From Pezizomycotina sp. ARF18 (taxonomy: Eukaryota; Ascomycota), in assembly GCA_002224055.1 (NCBI GenBank), contig AZLU01000224.1:1-64000 (forward strand): a stretch of DNA of 64,000 nt. The letters run 5' to 3'. Below the pieces are notes generated by a model. It saw only the letters and a program-made list of their open reading frames with translations. It did no database searches and was not told the origin of the DNA. Below, one piece after another: positions 49,401-59,491 of this stretch. Position numbers and translations under genes: made by a program. Each line of letters begins with the position of its first letter. Position 1 is the first letter of the stretch.

Positions 49401-50506
49401 ACTATAATTTCAAGAACTACATGGCGTTGTCGTTTACGAGATTTTCAAAGCGTATATATATATCTATTCCGCTGGTTTTCTTCTTTGTTAATATTAAGGA
49501 ATCTTTATATAACACGATTTCAATACTAATAACTTCCTATTTTCTTCAAATTAATCTAAACGTTAACAACCCTTGAAATTTTTTTATATTATACTATAAA
49601 CATGATTATTATATTTATAAGCCATTTACCGATATAAGTAATATATATAATTAAATAATAAAGAGCATTGCTATTGCTGTTACTGTTCGCTGAATATGAG
49701 AAAAGAAGTTGCGATGCGAGCTTGTTGAGCGTCAGGACCTTCGAAAGAGTGTTGAGCAATAGCTGCAAAATTACCGATACCTATCGTGGCCGCTATGCCT
49801 CGTTATTATGTGTGCAAGTAGTTTCGTTGGTAGTTAATGCCCTATACTTCCATAGCCGGGTCCAAGGTTCGGGTGCGATCTCATAGCCGTTCGTCCAGCC
49901 AGGGGCGAACACTGATTAAAATCTAAAGTTAAATGTTCCCCAACGAGAAAACGGAAGCATCGCCACGAGGTTTCAAGAAAAAAATTTTCTTTTCGTTTTT
50001 TGCAATATGAAGTATTGCGTTTAATGCGTGATGGTTCTAGAATTATAATCTCTATTGATTGATATTAAGTGGTACTCAGCTCTCAATTGCTTAGAAGATA
50101 TATGATCGGTATTGGACAAACTTTACAAAGAAACGAGAGAGAATCTAGATGATAGTTCACAAAGGGTATGATACCGGAGGAATACATCAGCTAAAGTTCC
50201 CCAGTTTCTGTTCATATATATAATCTTATACATGTAATTCGGAAACCAGAGCACTGCCTGAGGTATTGGCGGCCTCCTCGGGATTGCACGTACGCCGGAA
50301 ATCCTCCTTTTAATCAGAATACTAGGAGCAAACCCGAAGCCCATCATCGCTATCTCCTTCGTCCGGCAAGTCTCTATAATGGACCTTACCAAGGTTGGAT
50401 CCGGTTTGGCTATCGATAACTCCCCAATAACCACCCTTGAATAAATAAAGGAAAGCAAAGCGGTATACCAAAGTTGACCTAAGTAATCCAAGTATTAACT
50501 ACTTAC
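46424..50506. other. Spacer between family copies 2 and 3, with weak coding signs
   Basis: Two weak signals stand out. On the minus strand from 48444 to about 47900 there is a stretch with normal protein composition (KRRKNTSKSTGDETELDLLP, AGRLTAEEAAAAKRYCRNTW) preceded by MARIFGARSIAVFFASSI; it could be a damaged gene of unknown type. From 48840 to 49360 the DNA is clearly GC-richer than its surroundings and open on both strands without a motif. From 49370 to 49700 it becomes strongly AT-rich. A minus-strand frame at 50123-50491 may be the last exon of family copy 3 but shows no clear match to copies 1 and 2. Confidence 0.35.
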
Positions 50507-51778
50507 TTTTCTCATCTCTATTATCTCGGAAGTGTACTCACCCGTATCATAAGCTGAGTACGCGACGACGTCTGTTTCAGGGTCTTTAACAAGGTGACTA
50601 AGATTTCCGAACTGCGCCGGCTGTGAAATATTGTTGCTGTATATAAATGCGCTCTTTTCCATTGTCCCCGGAATAATAGCTGCGGGATAGCAATACGGGT
50701 TCCTGTCGCGACTTCGACCGTGATGCAGCCCTGGGTTGGACCAGCTGGTCTCCAGGGCCTGAAGACGAGTACCGCCGCTGATCGTCTGAGTCGGTCCCCT
50801 ATGAAAACTTTCGGTGAGAAAACAGGGAAGATCATGATAACGATATAGACATGACTTACACCGTTACCCCAAGTTGTCTACTACCCACCCAGCGCGCATC
50901 AGCGATGCCCCTATCCGGGACGCTGCTTCCGCAGCGCTTTCGCTGAAGAAAACTGGCGCGTTGTCGTAAGTTTTGATTGAGAGGAAAGGGTGGTACTCAG
51001 GCTTCGAGCTTGGCCGCCGATACCGATGCCGATGAGCTGTTTGATATCCGGACTTAATACCTCGAACATACCGTAACACGTCCCGTTGTCTGTCGTAATG
51101 TCGTAATCAAACCTCAGACAATCCATTACCTTCGTAACAGCTAGTATATATGTCTCAGACACCAGAGGCTTCCCAGTATTACTGTAGAAAGTCAAACTAT
51201 GGGGGAAGAAAATTCTAAGTCAGCACTTTTCTACAGAACAGACCGAGCTTTTATCTCTCCTTGAGTGATTTTGCACTTCGGACTCGGAAAACTCGTACTT
51301 AGTTGAACGACGTCCACATTGTATATTAGATTCTCCGAGGCGATGTACACGTGGGACGTGTCGTACGCTCTATTGCTCGGGTTGTAAACGCTCGCTTTTC
51401 AATGAGGAGTGTTGCATCTAGGACGAAGCCTATTAAAACATATATATTAATATCTACCTTGAAAAGTAAAATTTTTTTTTTCTCTCTTTATTATAATATT
51501 ATTGGAAAGGGATATAATGACTAGCCTGTTATGCTTGTATCAACATTTGCGAAACAACTCGTACCATCTGGTGTTGCAACGGTAAGCTGTGGCGGCGATT
51601 GGCCTGGTACCCAAAATCCAATCTGACAAACTGGGTATAAGGGAAGATCAAGGCAGTTGACGCAAGGGCTTTTGGACTCTTTTGGCGCGGCGCTGACAAA
51701 CACTGGGGCGAATAGCCCAAATAATGGCAACGAAATCGCCGAATGGAGCTTCAAGTTCATTGTGAGTGAAGTGTGCAA
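50507..51778 (-). CDS. Secreted protein of an unrecognised three-copy family, copy 3
   Basis: The start at 51778 gives MHTSLTMNLKLHSAISLPLF and a hydrophobic leader to VSAAPKES, then SPCVNCLDLPLYPVC, matching the CVDCLD motif of copy 1. Further blocks are GQSPPQLTVATPDGTSCFAN and VDTSITG. An intron follows (with a GC-type or damaged donor near 51525, acceptor near 51420), then GFVLDATLLI, ASVYNPSNRAYDTSHVYIAS, ENLIYNVDVVQLSTSFPSPK, ETYILAVTKVMDCLRFDYDI, TTDNGTCYG and SKPEYHPFLSIKTYDNAPVF. Then come ASLMRAGWVVDNLGVTV, an intron at 50799-50859, VGPTQTISGGTRLQALETSW, AIIPGTMEKSAFIYSNNISQ and YDTGEYTSEIIEMRK before a gtaagt donor at 50506. The C-terminal exon (expected W-[YF]-KRFSF block) could not be found with confidence. 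Frame changes are fewer than in the other copies. Confidence 0.7.
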
Positions 51779-52633
51779 GGCGACGGCCAGTTTTTCAATA
51801 ATTTTAGCCTACTCTATGTTTGTAGAAGCTTTAAATATGTGATTGCGTTCGTTCATGATGGCCTCAGGTTCTTATAGATGATCTGAGACTATCTCGAATC
51901 CCTCTTTGGCCACAACGGCCTAGATGTTTTTAAGGTTCACCTCGTTTAAAATTATTTTATTTATTTTATTTTATTTTTTGCAGAAAAACGTGCCTGTCGG
52001 AAGGGACACATGAACTTTGATACTTAAGTTCAGTCTCCATCGACCTAGCCGCTCATTGAGTCGAAGCCTTAGCCAAACACCCGGACTGTAAATGACTTAC
52101 GCTCATAGGAACTTGGTATTAATCCAGACTATCATCAAGGACTCGCGGCCGCTTCTGGAGACGCCCCTTTTAGTTTTGATTTTTCGTGCCTTGCTCAGAC
52201 TTTAAACGTACGCCATGCTTATGTTCCTCGCAGCCTACTTCCTAAGAGTATACTGCATCGCTAGGATCATATGGTGATTTATATCATGAGATATCCCGAA
52301 GGCTGAAAGAAAAACGAAGAGATAGGGCTACTATTTGCTCTCAAAGGTTTGCGGGCCAAAAGGTTTGCGGGCCAAAAGGTTGCGGGCCAAAAGGGTTTAC
52401 AAGCCGTGAGTTATATAGTATTAACAATCTAACTTAAAGACTTTGAATAATACAAGTTGCTTGATAGAATGAACAACGGTATAGTTGCATCAAGCTTTCG
52501 AATCGTAATACCAGTATGACGATTTGATGTTTCCCGCCCGGTATCATTTTCCACATAATATACCCGGATCGGCGCATAATACACATTTATCTCTGTTCAA
52601 ATCCAAATCACGCCTACGCCGATCAGTGCGCTA
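51779..52633. other. Intergenic, includes a T/A-rich tract
   Basis: No gene recognised. A ttatttta-type tract lies at 51945-51978. Confidence 0.5.
52343..52394. repeat. Short tandem repeat, 16-base unit, about 3.3 copies
   Basis: The unit aaaaggtttgcgggcc is repeated head to tail three times, with a partial fourth copy. One copy is one T shorter and the first is one A shorter. Confidence 0.85.
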
Positions 52634-53356
52634 TTAAATAGCAGCATTGATCAATGGTATAAAAATATATAACCATCTTTTCTCCGGAGGCTGGGTACGA
52701 AATAATCTAGAGTAATCAATATCCACTCTTCCGAAGACGCCGGTACGTACGTATTCCATCTCTTCCCTTCCCTTCTTCAACTTTAAACCCCTCCGCCGTC
52801 GCCCTCTTAACCCACGGTATCCCGCTATCCACCACATCATCCTCTCCGGCTCTATCCAATCATCCTTCAGATACTCCCTATCTACCGTTCCTAGGCTAAT
52901 ATCCAACATCTCGCTCCCCGTCCATACAATGGGCCACACGTCCGCCGAGTAACCAATTACGGTACCACACTTTGAACAAAAATACCTCGAGCGGTCTTTG
53001 CTACTAGCGTACGCTCCGAGGCATGAGTCTTTTGCTGCTCTCATCGCTGGCGGCGACGAAGAGGTCTTTGCTGGTCGCCATTCTTCGGAGCGCTCGCCGG
53101 TTGAGCGCGAAGTCCAGGATGCGGATACTTCGCAGATGCGGAGACCGATGTACATCCAGAACACACTGCCGGTCGCACGGCGGCGGTCGTCGCAGTGGCA
53201 GACGCCGACGAAGGACTGGCGGACCTCGGAATCTAAGTGCTTTTCGAGCGGTCGACTCGCAGTGATATGGACGCTCGGACAGCTCGGGAGGGAAACTTTG
53301 TAGCGAATTGCGCCGCAATTGCAGCCGCCGTGAAAGAGAATGCGTGATCTGGGAAA
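52634..53356 (-). CDS. GFA / CENP-V-type zinc protein (Mss4-like fold), first exon not found
   Basis: Proteins of this family (glutathione-dependent formaldehyde-activating enzyme-like) have a zinc-bound beta-tent fold and are common in fungi; most have no proven reaction. The exon begins after a cccag acceptor at about 53357 and reads FHGGCNCGAIRYKV, the usual G-x-C-x-C-G-x-I-x-Y opening. Then come SFVGVCHCDDRRRATGSVFW, a segment read in two frames (DLFVAASDESSKRLMPRSVR), RSRYFCSKCGTVIGY with the C-x-x-C pair, and EMLDISLGTVDREYLKDDWI. In CHCDDRRRATGS the position normally Cys (CHCxxCRR) is Arg, so one zinc ligand is missing or misread. At least one frame change occurs. The C-terminus, FGRVDIDYSRLF, is followed by an uncertain tail. 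No signal peptide is seen. Confidence 0.75.
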   Translation of the reverse strand, partial: FPRSRILFHGGCNCGAIRYKVSLPSCPSVHITASRPLEKHLDSEVRQSFVGVCHCDDRRRATGSVFWMYIGLRICEVSASWTSRSTGERSEEWRPAKTSSSPPAMRAAKDSCLGAYASSKDRSRYFCSKCGTVIGYSADVWPIVWTGSEMLDISLGTVDREYLKDDWIEPERMMWWIAGYRGLRGRRRRGLKLKKGREEMEYVRTGVFGRVDIDYSRLFRTQPPEKRWLYIFIPLINAAI

Positions 53357-54566
53357 GGCATAATTTAGGCCGCGTCTGGTAGTTGTAGATTTCGGTCTGA
53401 GAAGAGTTATAAGGGCAAAATAAAGCGGATTTCATAGAAAACGTTCCCTTCCGGTTCAATAGGACTAATACTCCATGAAACGTTGAGATTATGAAGTGGA
53501 CAATGGCATGATTATATACTGAAAGGTTGTCAGTTGAGCAAAACAATCCAAGCCTCTGATCGTCGAGCTACCAGGAGGCAAGGTTTCGACGCAGGGTAAG
53601 CTTATGACTACATAGTGCCCATCGTTGTAGCGAAAAGTCAAGGACCCCCCGTTATTTCTTAGTTATCCAGAAGAGCATTTACCTTTCGTGTAACTACTAT
53701 CTGACCGATGATCTCGTGGGAGTGGAGCACGCCGCTGATAATATCGCAGGTTACGTAGTTTCTCTTCTAAGTTGTCCTTTCTCTGTCGTTGTTTTATAAC
53801 GAAAGGGTATCAGGCGTGAAATTAAGCCCCTGCGCTGCCCTATTTGTCCGCGTTGTGCCCCGCGAAGCGGAAACGCCCCGTATTTCGGTCTGATCTGACG
53901 ACCTCGAGACCCAAGTTCCTGTTAACAAATGAATAGCGTATGGAAAATTAACGGTCAAATATCAACCGCTATATTCTATTTTCTCTTGCGGCATCTGGAG
54001 ATTTCACAGATGATTTGTGTCAATTTGAACCCAGTTTTATATCTGAAGAAACCATCTAGAGGACCTATTGTAACGCCTGTGACCTTTGCCTATGTTGTGA
54101 AGGAGAGCAGAGGAAGATAGAAGGTGGGTAGGGTTACTGTAGACTTCGCCTGTCGAATTTTATCACGTAAATCTTTATATGTACTAACCTCTTGGTGAAT
54201 GTTTTATGACTGCGCAGTATCAAGGAACGTGAACATGATGGCAGGAATTGGGAATAGATGAACAAGTATATATAGTGAGCTTTGGAAAGAAGCAACGAAA
54301 ACGTGACCTCGCATTGTAGCAGTATTAGGGATAAGTATGTAATGGGGTATTATATATATACAGATTTCAGAAGATCTCGAAGAACGCCAAACAACAGGTA
54401 TTACCTTATTAACAGAACACTGAACGATGAACATGGTTTCCTAATTTCTCCTTTAGAAACGCGCCGATGGTGAATTTATCGCGCCTCCTGATCGCGATTC
54501 GTCCCTGTGAACCAGCACTTCTTCCGTTCCGAAGACCAAAAACACGACACCCAATAATCTTTCTAA
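53357..54566. other. Intergenic, likely first exon of the GFA-type gene hidden here
   Basis: No certain gene. The missing 5' exon of the GFA-type protein should lie just above 53357. The rest is AT-rich with short frames. Confidence 0.45.
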
Positions 54567-54912
54567 TCAGTCATCAACGCTGCAACACCATAGACAATAA
54601 TCATCACGATGATCATCATGCTTGCGGCAAGGGACTGCCTGTGTCCAGCCCGCAGTGGGTATCTGTCCGATGCCTGGCTTCTGGTGGTCCTTGTGCGTGT
54701 ATTCAATAGGTATGATATGTCCCGTTGTGTCAAAGCAGATTGCGGGTATCTTGTCTTTGGGTAGGCTCGGGTCGCAGACTACCGGTGCTGTGGGTTAGCG
54801 GCGGCAGCGGCCGCGCGGACGTCTAAGTCCTTAGGGAAGGTGTTGGCGACGCGTTCGTGTACGCGATAGAGAGGAATAGGGCGAGAAGGAGGTTGAGGAT
54901 GTAGGAGCGCAT
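54567..54912 (-). CDS. Small secreted Cys/His-rich protein
   Basis: The start at 54912 gives MRSYILNLLLALFLSIAYTN, a clear signal peptide. After a frame change the protein continues VANTFPKDLDVRAAAAANP and, after another, VVCDPSLPKDKIPAICFDTT, GHIIPIEYTHKDHQKPGIGQ and IPTAGWTQAVPCRKHDDHRD, ending DYCLWCCSVDD with a stop at 54567-54569. It is about 115 residues with six cysteines and a His/Asp cluster (KHDDHRDDYC) next to the last cysteines, which could bind a metal ion; that last point is inference. The family is not recognised. It is probably extracellular. It lies alone between AT-rich spacers. Confidence 0.65.
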
Positions 54913-56021
54913 GTTTGGAAGGGTCTCCGTGACTGCTTGTTGACTCTTCTGAAGTGTCAAGTGGAGGAGTTCTCGATGGTTTGCAACGAGGGAGTTGTTC
55001 AGGGTATGGGATCTGGATCTGGGATCTGGATACTAAGTAGTTTACAGGGGAGAAGATCCTCGAAACGGTAAATGGTGACAGTCAGGTGTTCTTATACCGT
55101 TCGAAAGACCGATATTATGAGCGTTCACACTCTTTCCGGGAGTGTAAAAAAACAGTGGGAAAGTGGATCCCAAACTCCAAGCCACCAGATTTCCTCCTCC
55201 CGGTTGCCAATCATTTAGCGCCTAGTGCCCCACATCTTAACAAAACTCGGGCAAGAAAACAAAACAAAGCGGTTAGGATAGAACATTCATAGGTCGATAT
55301 TCCCCAGGTGGTGATTGGATGGACTCACCGGCAAGTGGACATGCATTGCACTCGTTAGCTGTCTCTCGAGTTAAGACTCAGAAATTAGAATGTACCTTGG
55401 TTTTTGCCGTATTGAAGGCTTCGCTAAACCACATCTCGCCTAATGCTTGGCAACTTTACTTGGGAGAAAGGGATTCTCCGGTGTATCGGTACCAGAAGTA
55501 TTTCTCGAAAGTGTTGTACTACAGTGTTATTGCTCTGGCCAGTCTCTAAAATCATCTCGACGGCACATATATCACGCGTAACTTTCTCGGAGCTGAAGCC
55601 TTGACGTTGACCCATCGGAGAAAGTTGGATGGTGCCCTGAATTGAGATGGTACCATGAGCCATATTAAACAAATAAACTCGCGATATCAGAAACCGACAA
55701 GGGCAATAGCAAAAGAAAAAGAAAAAGAAAGAAAAAATCTACTAGAAGTTTCTTTACTTAATGTTCCTTGAACCTCATACAGGAGAAACATTTTAGCTAT
55801 TCCAATTTGAAATGTTTCTGTTTAATATAATGAACGCGATCGCGTTGAAGACCAAGTCCGCGAAGCCTGCCTGTAAAAATATCATCTTGGGATTCCAGAA
55901 TGTAGAAATATAAGGACCGCGGAGATGTTTCGCGAGCCGTTGATCGCCCACGAATCCCCAAACCGGCGGATTGTAGGACCTCTCAAAGACAACTCCTCTA
56001 GAACACCAATCTCTCGCAAGC
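54913..56021. other. Intergenic, A/G-rich repeat near 55710
   Basis: No gene recognised. A short repeated gatctgg (ggatctggatctgggatctggatac) lies at about 55010-55033, and an aaaag / gaaaaa tract at about 55712-55737. Confidence 0.5.
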
Positions 56022-56847
56022 ATGAAGGCTAATATCCTCATCACCCTGGGGGCTCTCTACCTCTTCGATACCGCTGCCGCGACCTTCGGCTTTGGCGGTC
56101 CTGTGGATTTTTCAATCGGTATGATGGAACAACAAATCAAACGAATACGCAACGACAAAGGCGACGTCCTGCACGATTACAAGGAGATAAAAACCCTGGC
56201 TGTCCGCCAAGCTCAAAGATCTCGCCATCACCGTCAAGTTCACTAAAGGCAGTCGCATAGTCCAAGACAAGGTCATAAAGAATAGATGGAACCCAGCCCA
56301 CACCAGTTCCCTGAAAAGCTAAACAAAGTGACCTACGTCTACTACCTCAACGAAGGCTGGTGCGGTATCGTAGTTTTCCAAAAACTAGAAGATGGCAAAA
56401 AGTCGAAGTGGTACGCGCCGAGATACTTCGAACCGCTGACGCTCAGCGAAATAATCTACACCCGTACTCTTTCCACCCGAAGGATCTATTCGTGAATCCC
56501 GAGGAGCGCTGGAGTGGCGACATATAAGATGGCGGTAACATGACGGAATTCGCGTGGGTCAAGTTGGATTATTTACCCCGAGCAGATAGCGGGAACGGGC
56601 TGTCTCGCGATCCTATCTACGTATTTTCGGGTATTAAGAGCTCGGATGGTGTTGTTCACCCGACATGGGAGGTTCGCGTCAACGCGATGGATACTAGCGT
56701 TGTCCTACCCCGGAGCTGCAGCCTCCAGCGCCAGCGCACCCCCGACCGCGGCCTTCGCCATCTCCTCAGCAGCCCGGAAACCTTGATTGGGTGGATAATC
56801 TCGATTGGGTGGACGACAGGGATGAGACGGCTACGGGATGGGACTGA
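56022..56847 (+). CDS. Secreted protein of an unrecognised tandem family, copy A
   Basis: The start at 56022 gives a signal peptide, MKANILITLGALYLFDTAAA, then TFGFGGPVDFSIGMMEQQIK. Following blocks, in changing frames, are KLKDLAITVKFTKGSR, LKKLNKVTYVYYLNEGW, CGIVVFQKLEDGKKSKWYAP, RYFEPLTLSEI, KDLFVNPEERWSG, EFAWVKLDYLPRADSGNGLS, RDPIYVFSGIKSSDGVVHPT and WEVRVNAMDTS. After an Ala/Ser/Pro-rich stretch the acidic tail LDWVDNLDWVDDRDETATGW ends at 56847. The gene at 58126 repeats the same order of blocks, down to the acidic tail with DWV. It is about 270 residues long and soluble after signal removal. Unlike copy B it has no intron after the YVYY motif. Several single-base frame changes interrupt it. 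Function and family are unknown. Confidence 0.68.
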
Positions 56848-58053
56848 GAGATGGACTGCTAGTGTGAAAATTAATACAACCTGAGCAGCGAAGGGCGTCA
56901 GAGAGCAATGAAATGCTGATATCGAATAGAGTTGATACATTTAGAAATTGAATTTTCCTCAGGTTATTGTGAAGTGCGCTTTTTGCTTCAATTCAGCTTA
57001 CTTGATCCTACTACAGAGCAGATGGTACTTTGTCGACCCGGCGCAATTATTCTATGTATAATTGAGGCCGTGATAACAAACGTCCGAGCATGTTATTGTT
57101 CGAGAAGCCTCGATTCTTGGACGCTCATATAATAATGACTTTACCAATGGAATATCTAGACCATCGCCTCGTTGGATCTACTAAAGCATCTTCAAGATTC
57201 ATATCTCCTCAAGTTACAGGGCTATTTTGGCTTTTGGATCAGCAGATTTATAGCAATGTACAGATATCGTGGACCAATCCGCTTTGTTGTAATTTGTTTC
57301 GATGTCGAGTATTTGACGTCCTTCCTGAACACGCGCCTTCGACAGTAGACCAAGCCCTGGAATAACAAGATGTCGATCTAGAGACTGCTAGTAAAACCCA
57401 GTCGTCTTTGATTCGCGATGTTGAACAATCGAAGACTAAATAGACTTGTGAAGTAGAAAAAACACGTCTAGGGAGTTTGAATTTACCCTAACAGAGTACC
57501 CTTAGACAAATTTCTTGTAGAAATTGACCTCACAGCACTAGCCGAAGGTAAGTCTCATACTAGGATTCCAAGCAGCTCATGCATACGCCCAACATACGCG
57601 TGAGTGATATTGGTTCTCACGAAGTGATAGTTGCTTTTGGTCGCTCAACAAGTAGCGCATTGTTTTTGAGCGAGACAAGCTAAAGTACTTGGCCTTATTG
57701 CAGAGCATGCGCTATATTAAGCAGATAATTTCACGGTGAATAAAAAGCAAAAAAGGGCTACTAGCAGTTTAGCCATCTCGGTAAACTCCTTGCAAAGGTT
57801 AGGAGATATTCCCTTGTAGTTAATGTCTCGCTGGTTGACGTATCAAATTTAATCATGTACGATGATGTCGAAAACTTGAAATCGACGCTGAAAGCCGTCT
57901 TGTAATGGAACCTCACGCTCTCGGAAAGCGGGTCTATAAGTGCTCCATTTCGTCTCCCGTCTTCTAGAAGTATCGCTTAGATCGTGGTCATACAGACGCC
58001 TTCACAGCTAGTTGTTTGATACGGGAGATCCACCCAAAGGCCGGATGCTTGCT
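56848..58053. other. Intergenic between the two tandem copies
   Basis: About 1.2 kb with short motif-free frames. Its right end is the promoter of copy B. Confidence 0.5.
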
Positions 58054-58061
58054 TATATAAA
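58054..58061 (+). promoter_or_regulatory. TATA box of tandem-family copy B
   Basis: TATATAAA lies 65 bases before the ATG at 58126 and is followed by a C/T- and A/C-rich leader (tcgtcaacaacctcaagc). Confidence 0.55.
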
Positions 58062-58125
58062 TTTTCCCGCCTCGATTAACCTGACTCAGAATATTCCCTT
58101 CAAACCCTCGTCAACAACCTCAAGC

Positions 58126-59200
58126 ATGAGATCCCTCGCTTTCGTCGCTGTGACTGCTCTGCAGCTCGTTGACCTAGCAGCTGCGCAAATCCACGGCCTC
58201 GGCGGCCACGCGGACTTTTCGATAGCTATGATGGAGCACAAAATGAAGACGTTCCACGACCACAGCGACACCAAGCGCGTGTGGAGGCTATTGCGCCCCG
58301 CCGGCTACCCCGATAAGCTCAAGGACCTCACGGTCACAGTCCTATCCGCCGAGGGCTCACGCGCCAAGAGCTACCCACAGACCGACGACGTCGAGGCCGT
58401 GGAATTCTACGTGATCGACCTGAAGAAGCTGAACGACGTGGACTACGTCTACTCTGGTAACCAATATCTTCATTAGCTAGCTATTACAAGAAAAATAAGA
58501 AGAAGAAGTTTACAATAGTAAGAATATAAGACATAAACAAACATTCTCCACAAGTCTCTCTCCTTCCATACATTGGGAACTTAGGAGTTTTCCAGATCTA
58601 TCTCCCATTCTCCGTGCATCTAGAATATCCTACAACATCTACAGCCTCAACGGGGGCAAGTACGGCACGATGACGTCCTGAAGATGTGGGAGCCTAAATT
58701 CGTGGCGTCGATGGAGGCTGCGATGGCGCAGCCCGTCCTACAACGAGCCGCCGTATCACTGGGAGAAGAACGAGAACCTGCACTCTTTCAGGCCGAGCGA
58801 CGTGATATCTCCTGACACGGCGCTGAACTTGGTCAAGAATAACGCGGGGGACTAGACGGCCGGCGATTCAAGAACGTCAAACTGCAGTGCAAAGAGGAAA
58901 ACGGCGTGGTGACTAATCCCCGCCCGTTCTAAATTTTTGCGGATTTCAAAGGGAAAAATGGTATTGAGCGCCCGTGGATGCAAGTCAGCGTGGATGCCTC
59001 CGATAGAAGCTATCAGGCGAATTCATCCTTCAAGCGGGTCACCAACCAGTTCCCTTTAACAGCACCGCATTGTTGGACCGGATACTCCTAGTACGCACCA
59101 TCGTACGCTGCCGTCGATTCAAGGGGCTGACGACACTGACTGGGTGCAAATGGATATGCTTGACGGGGAGAATGAGGAAGAGGAGGCTGCCATGTGGTGA
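58126..59200 (+). CDS. Secreted protein of an unrecognised tandem family, copy B
   Basis: The start at 58126, just after a TATA box, gives the signal peptide MRSLAFVAVTALQLVDLAAA and then QIHGLGGHADFSIAMMEHKM, aligned with GFGGPVDFSIGMMEQQI of copy A. Blocks that follow are LLRPAGYPDKLKDLTVTVLS, EFYVIDLKKLNDVDYVYS and an intron of about 185 bases (gtaacc at 58458 to cag at about 58641). Then come LNGGKYGT, KMWEPKFVASMEAAMAQ, PYHWEKNENLHSFRPSDVIS, RFKNVKLQCKEENGVVTNPR, IFADFKGKNGIERPWMQVSV and DASDRSYQANSSF. The acidic tail DDTDWVQMDMLDGENEEEEA ends at 59200. The first 115 residues are in one clean frame; the 3' part has several frame changes. The two copies are 1.3 kb apart, in the same direction, and clearly diverged. 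No known domain is recognised. Confidence 0.68.
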
Positions 59201-59491
59201 AAGTTTTAAGATAGCTTTCATGCGAATTGGTACATCATGGAAAACATTGCACAAGACACGGGAATCGGAATATGAGGGATTTTCTTCATAATTTTTCTTT
59301 TTGTAAAATAATAACCTGATTTTGTTTATCTGCTCTTCGGATATCTAGAATGACAACTATAAGTGTACATACTCAAAAACGCTGAAATACTAGATAAAAC
59401 TATTGGTCAAAAGCCTTAGACTACGAGCAGGTTTAGAAGCAGTCCGGTTGATATCTGTCGTGTTCAGACTCGGGCAAACACAACCTCCTCC
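59201..59491. other. Short convergent spacer
   Basis: AT-rich DNA between the 3' ends of copy B and the hydrolase; nothing else seen. Confidence 0.5.
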
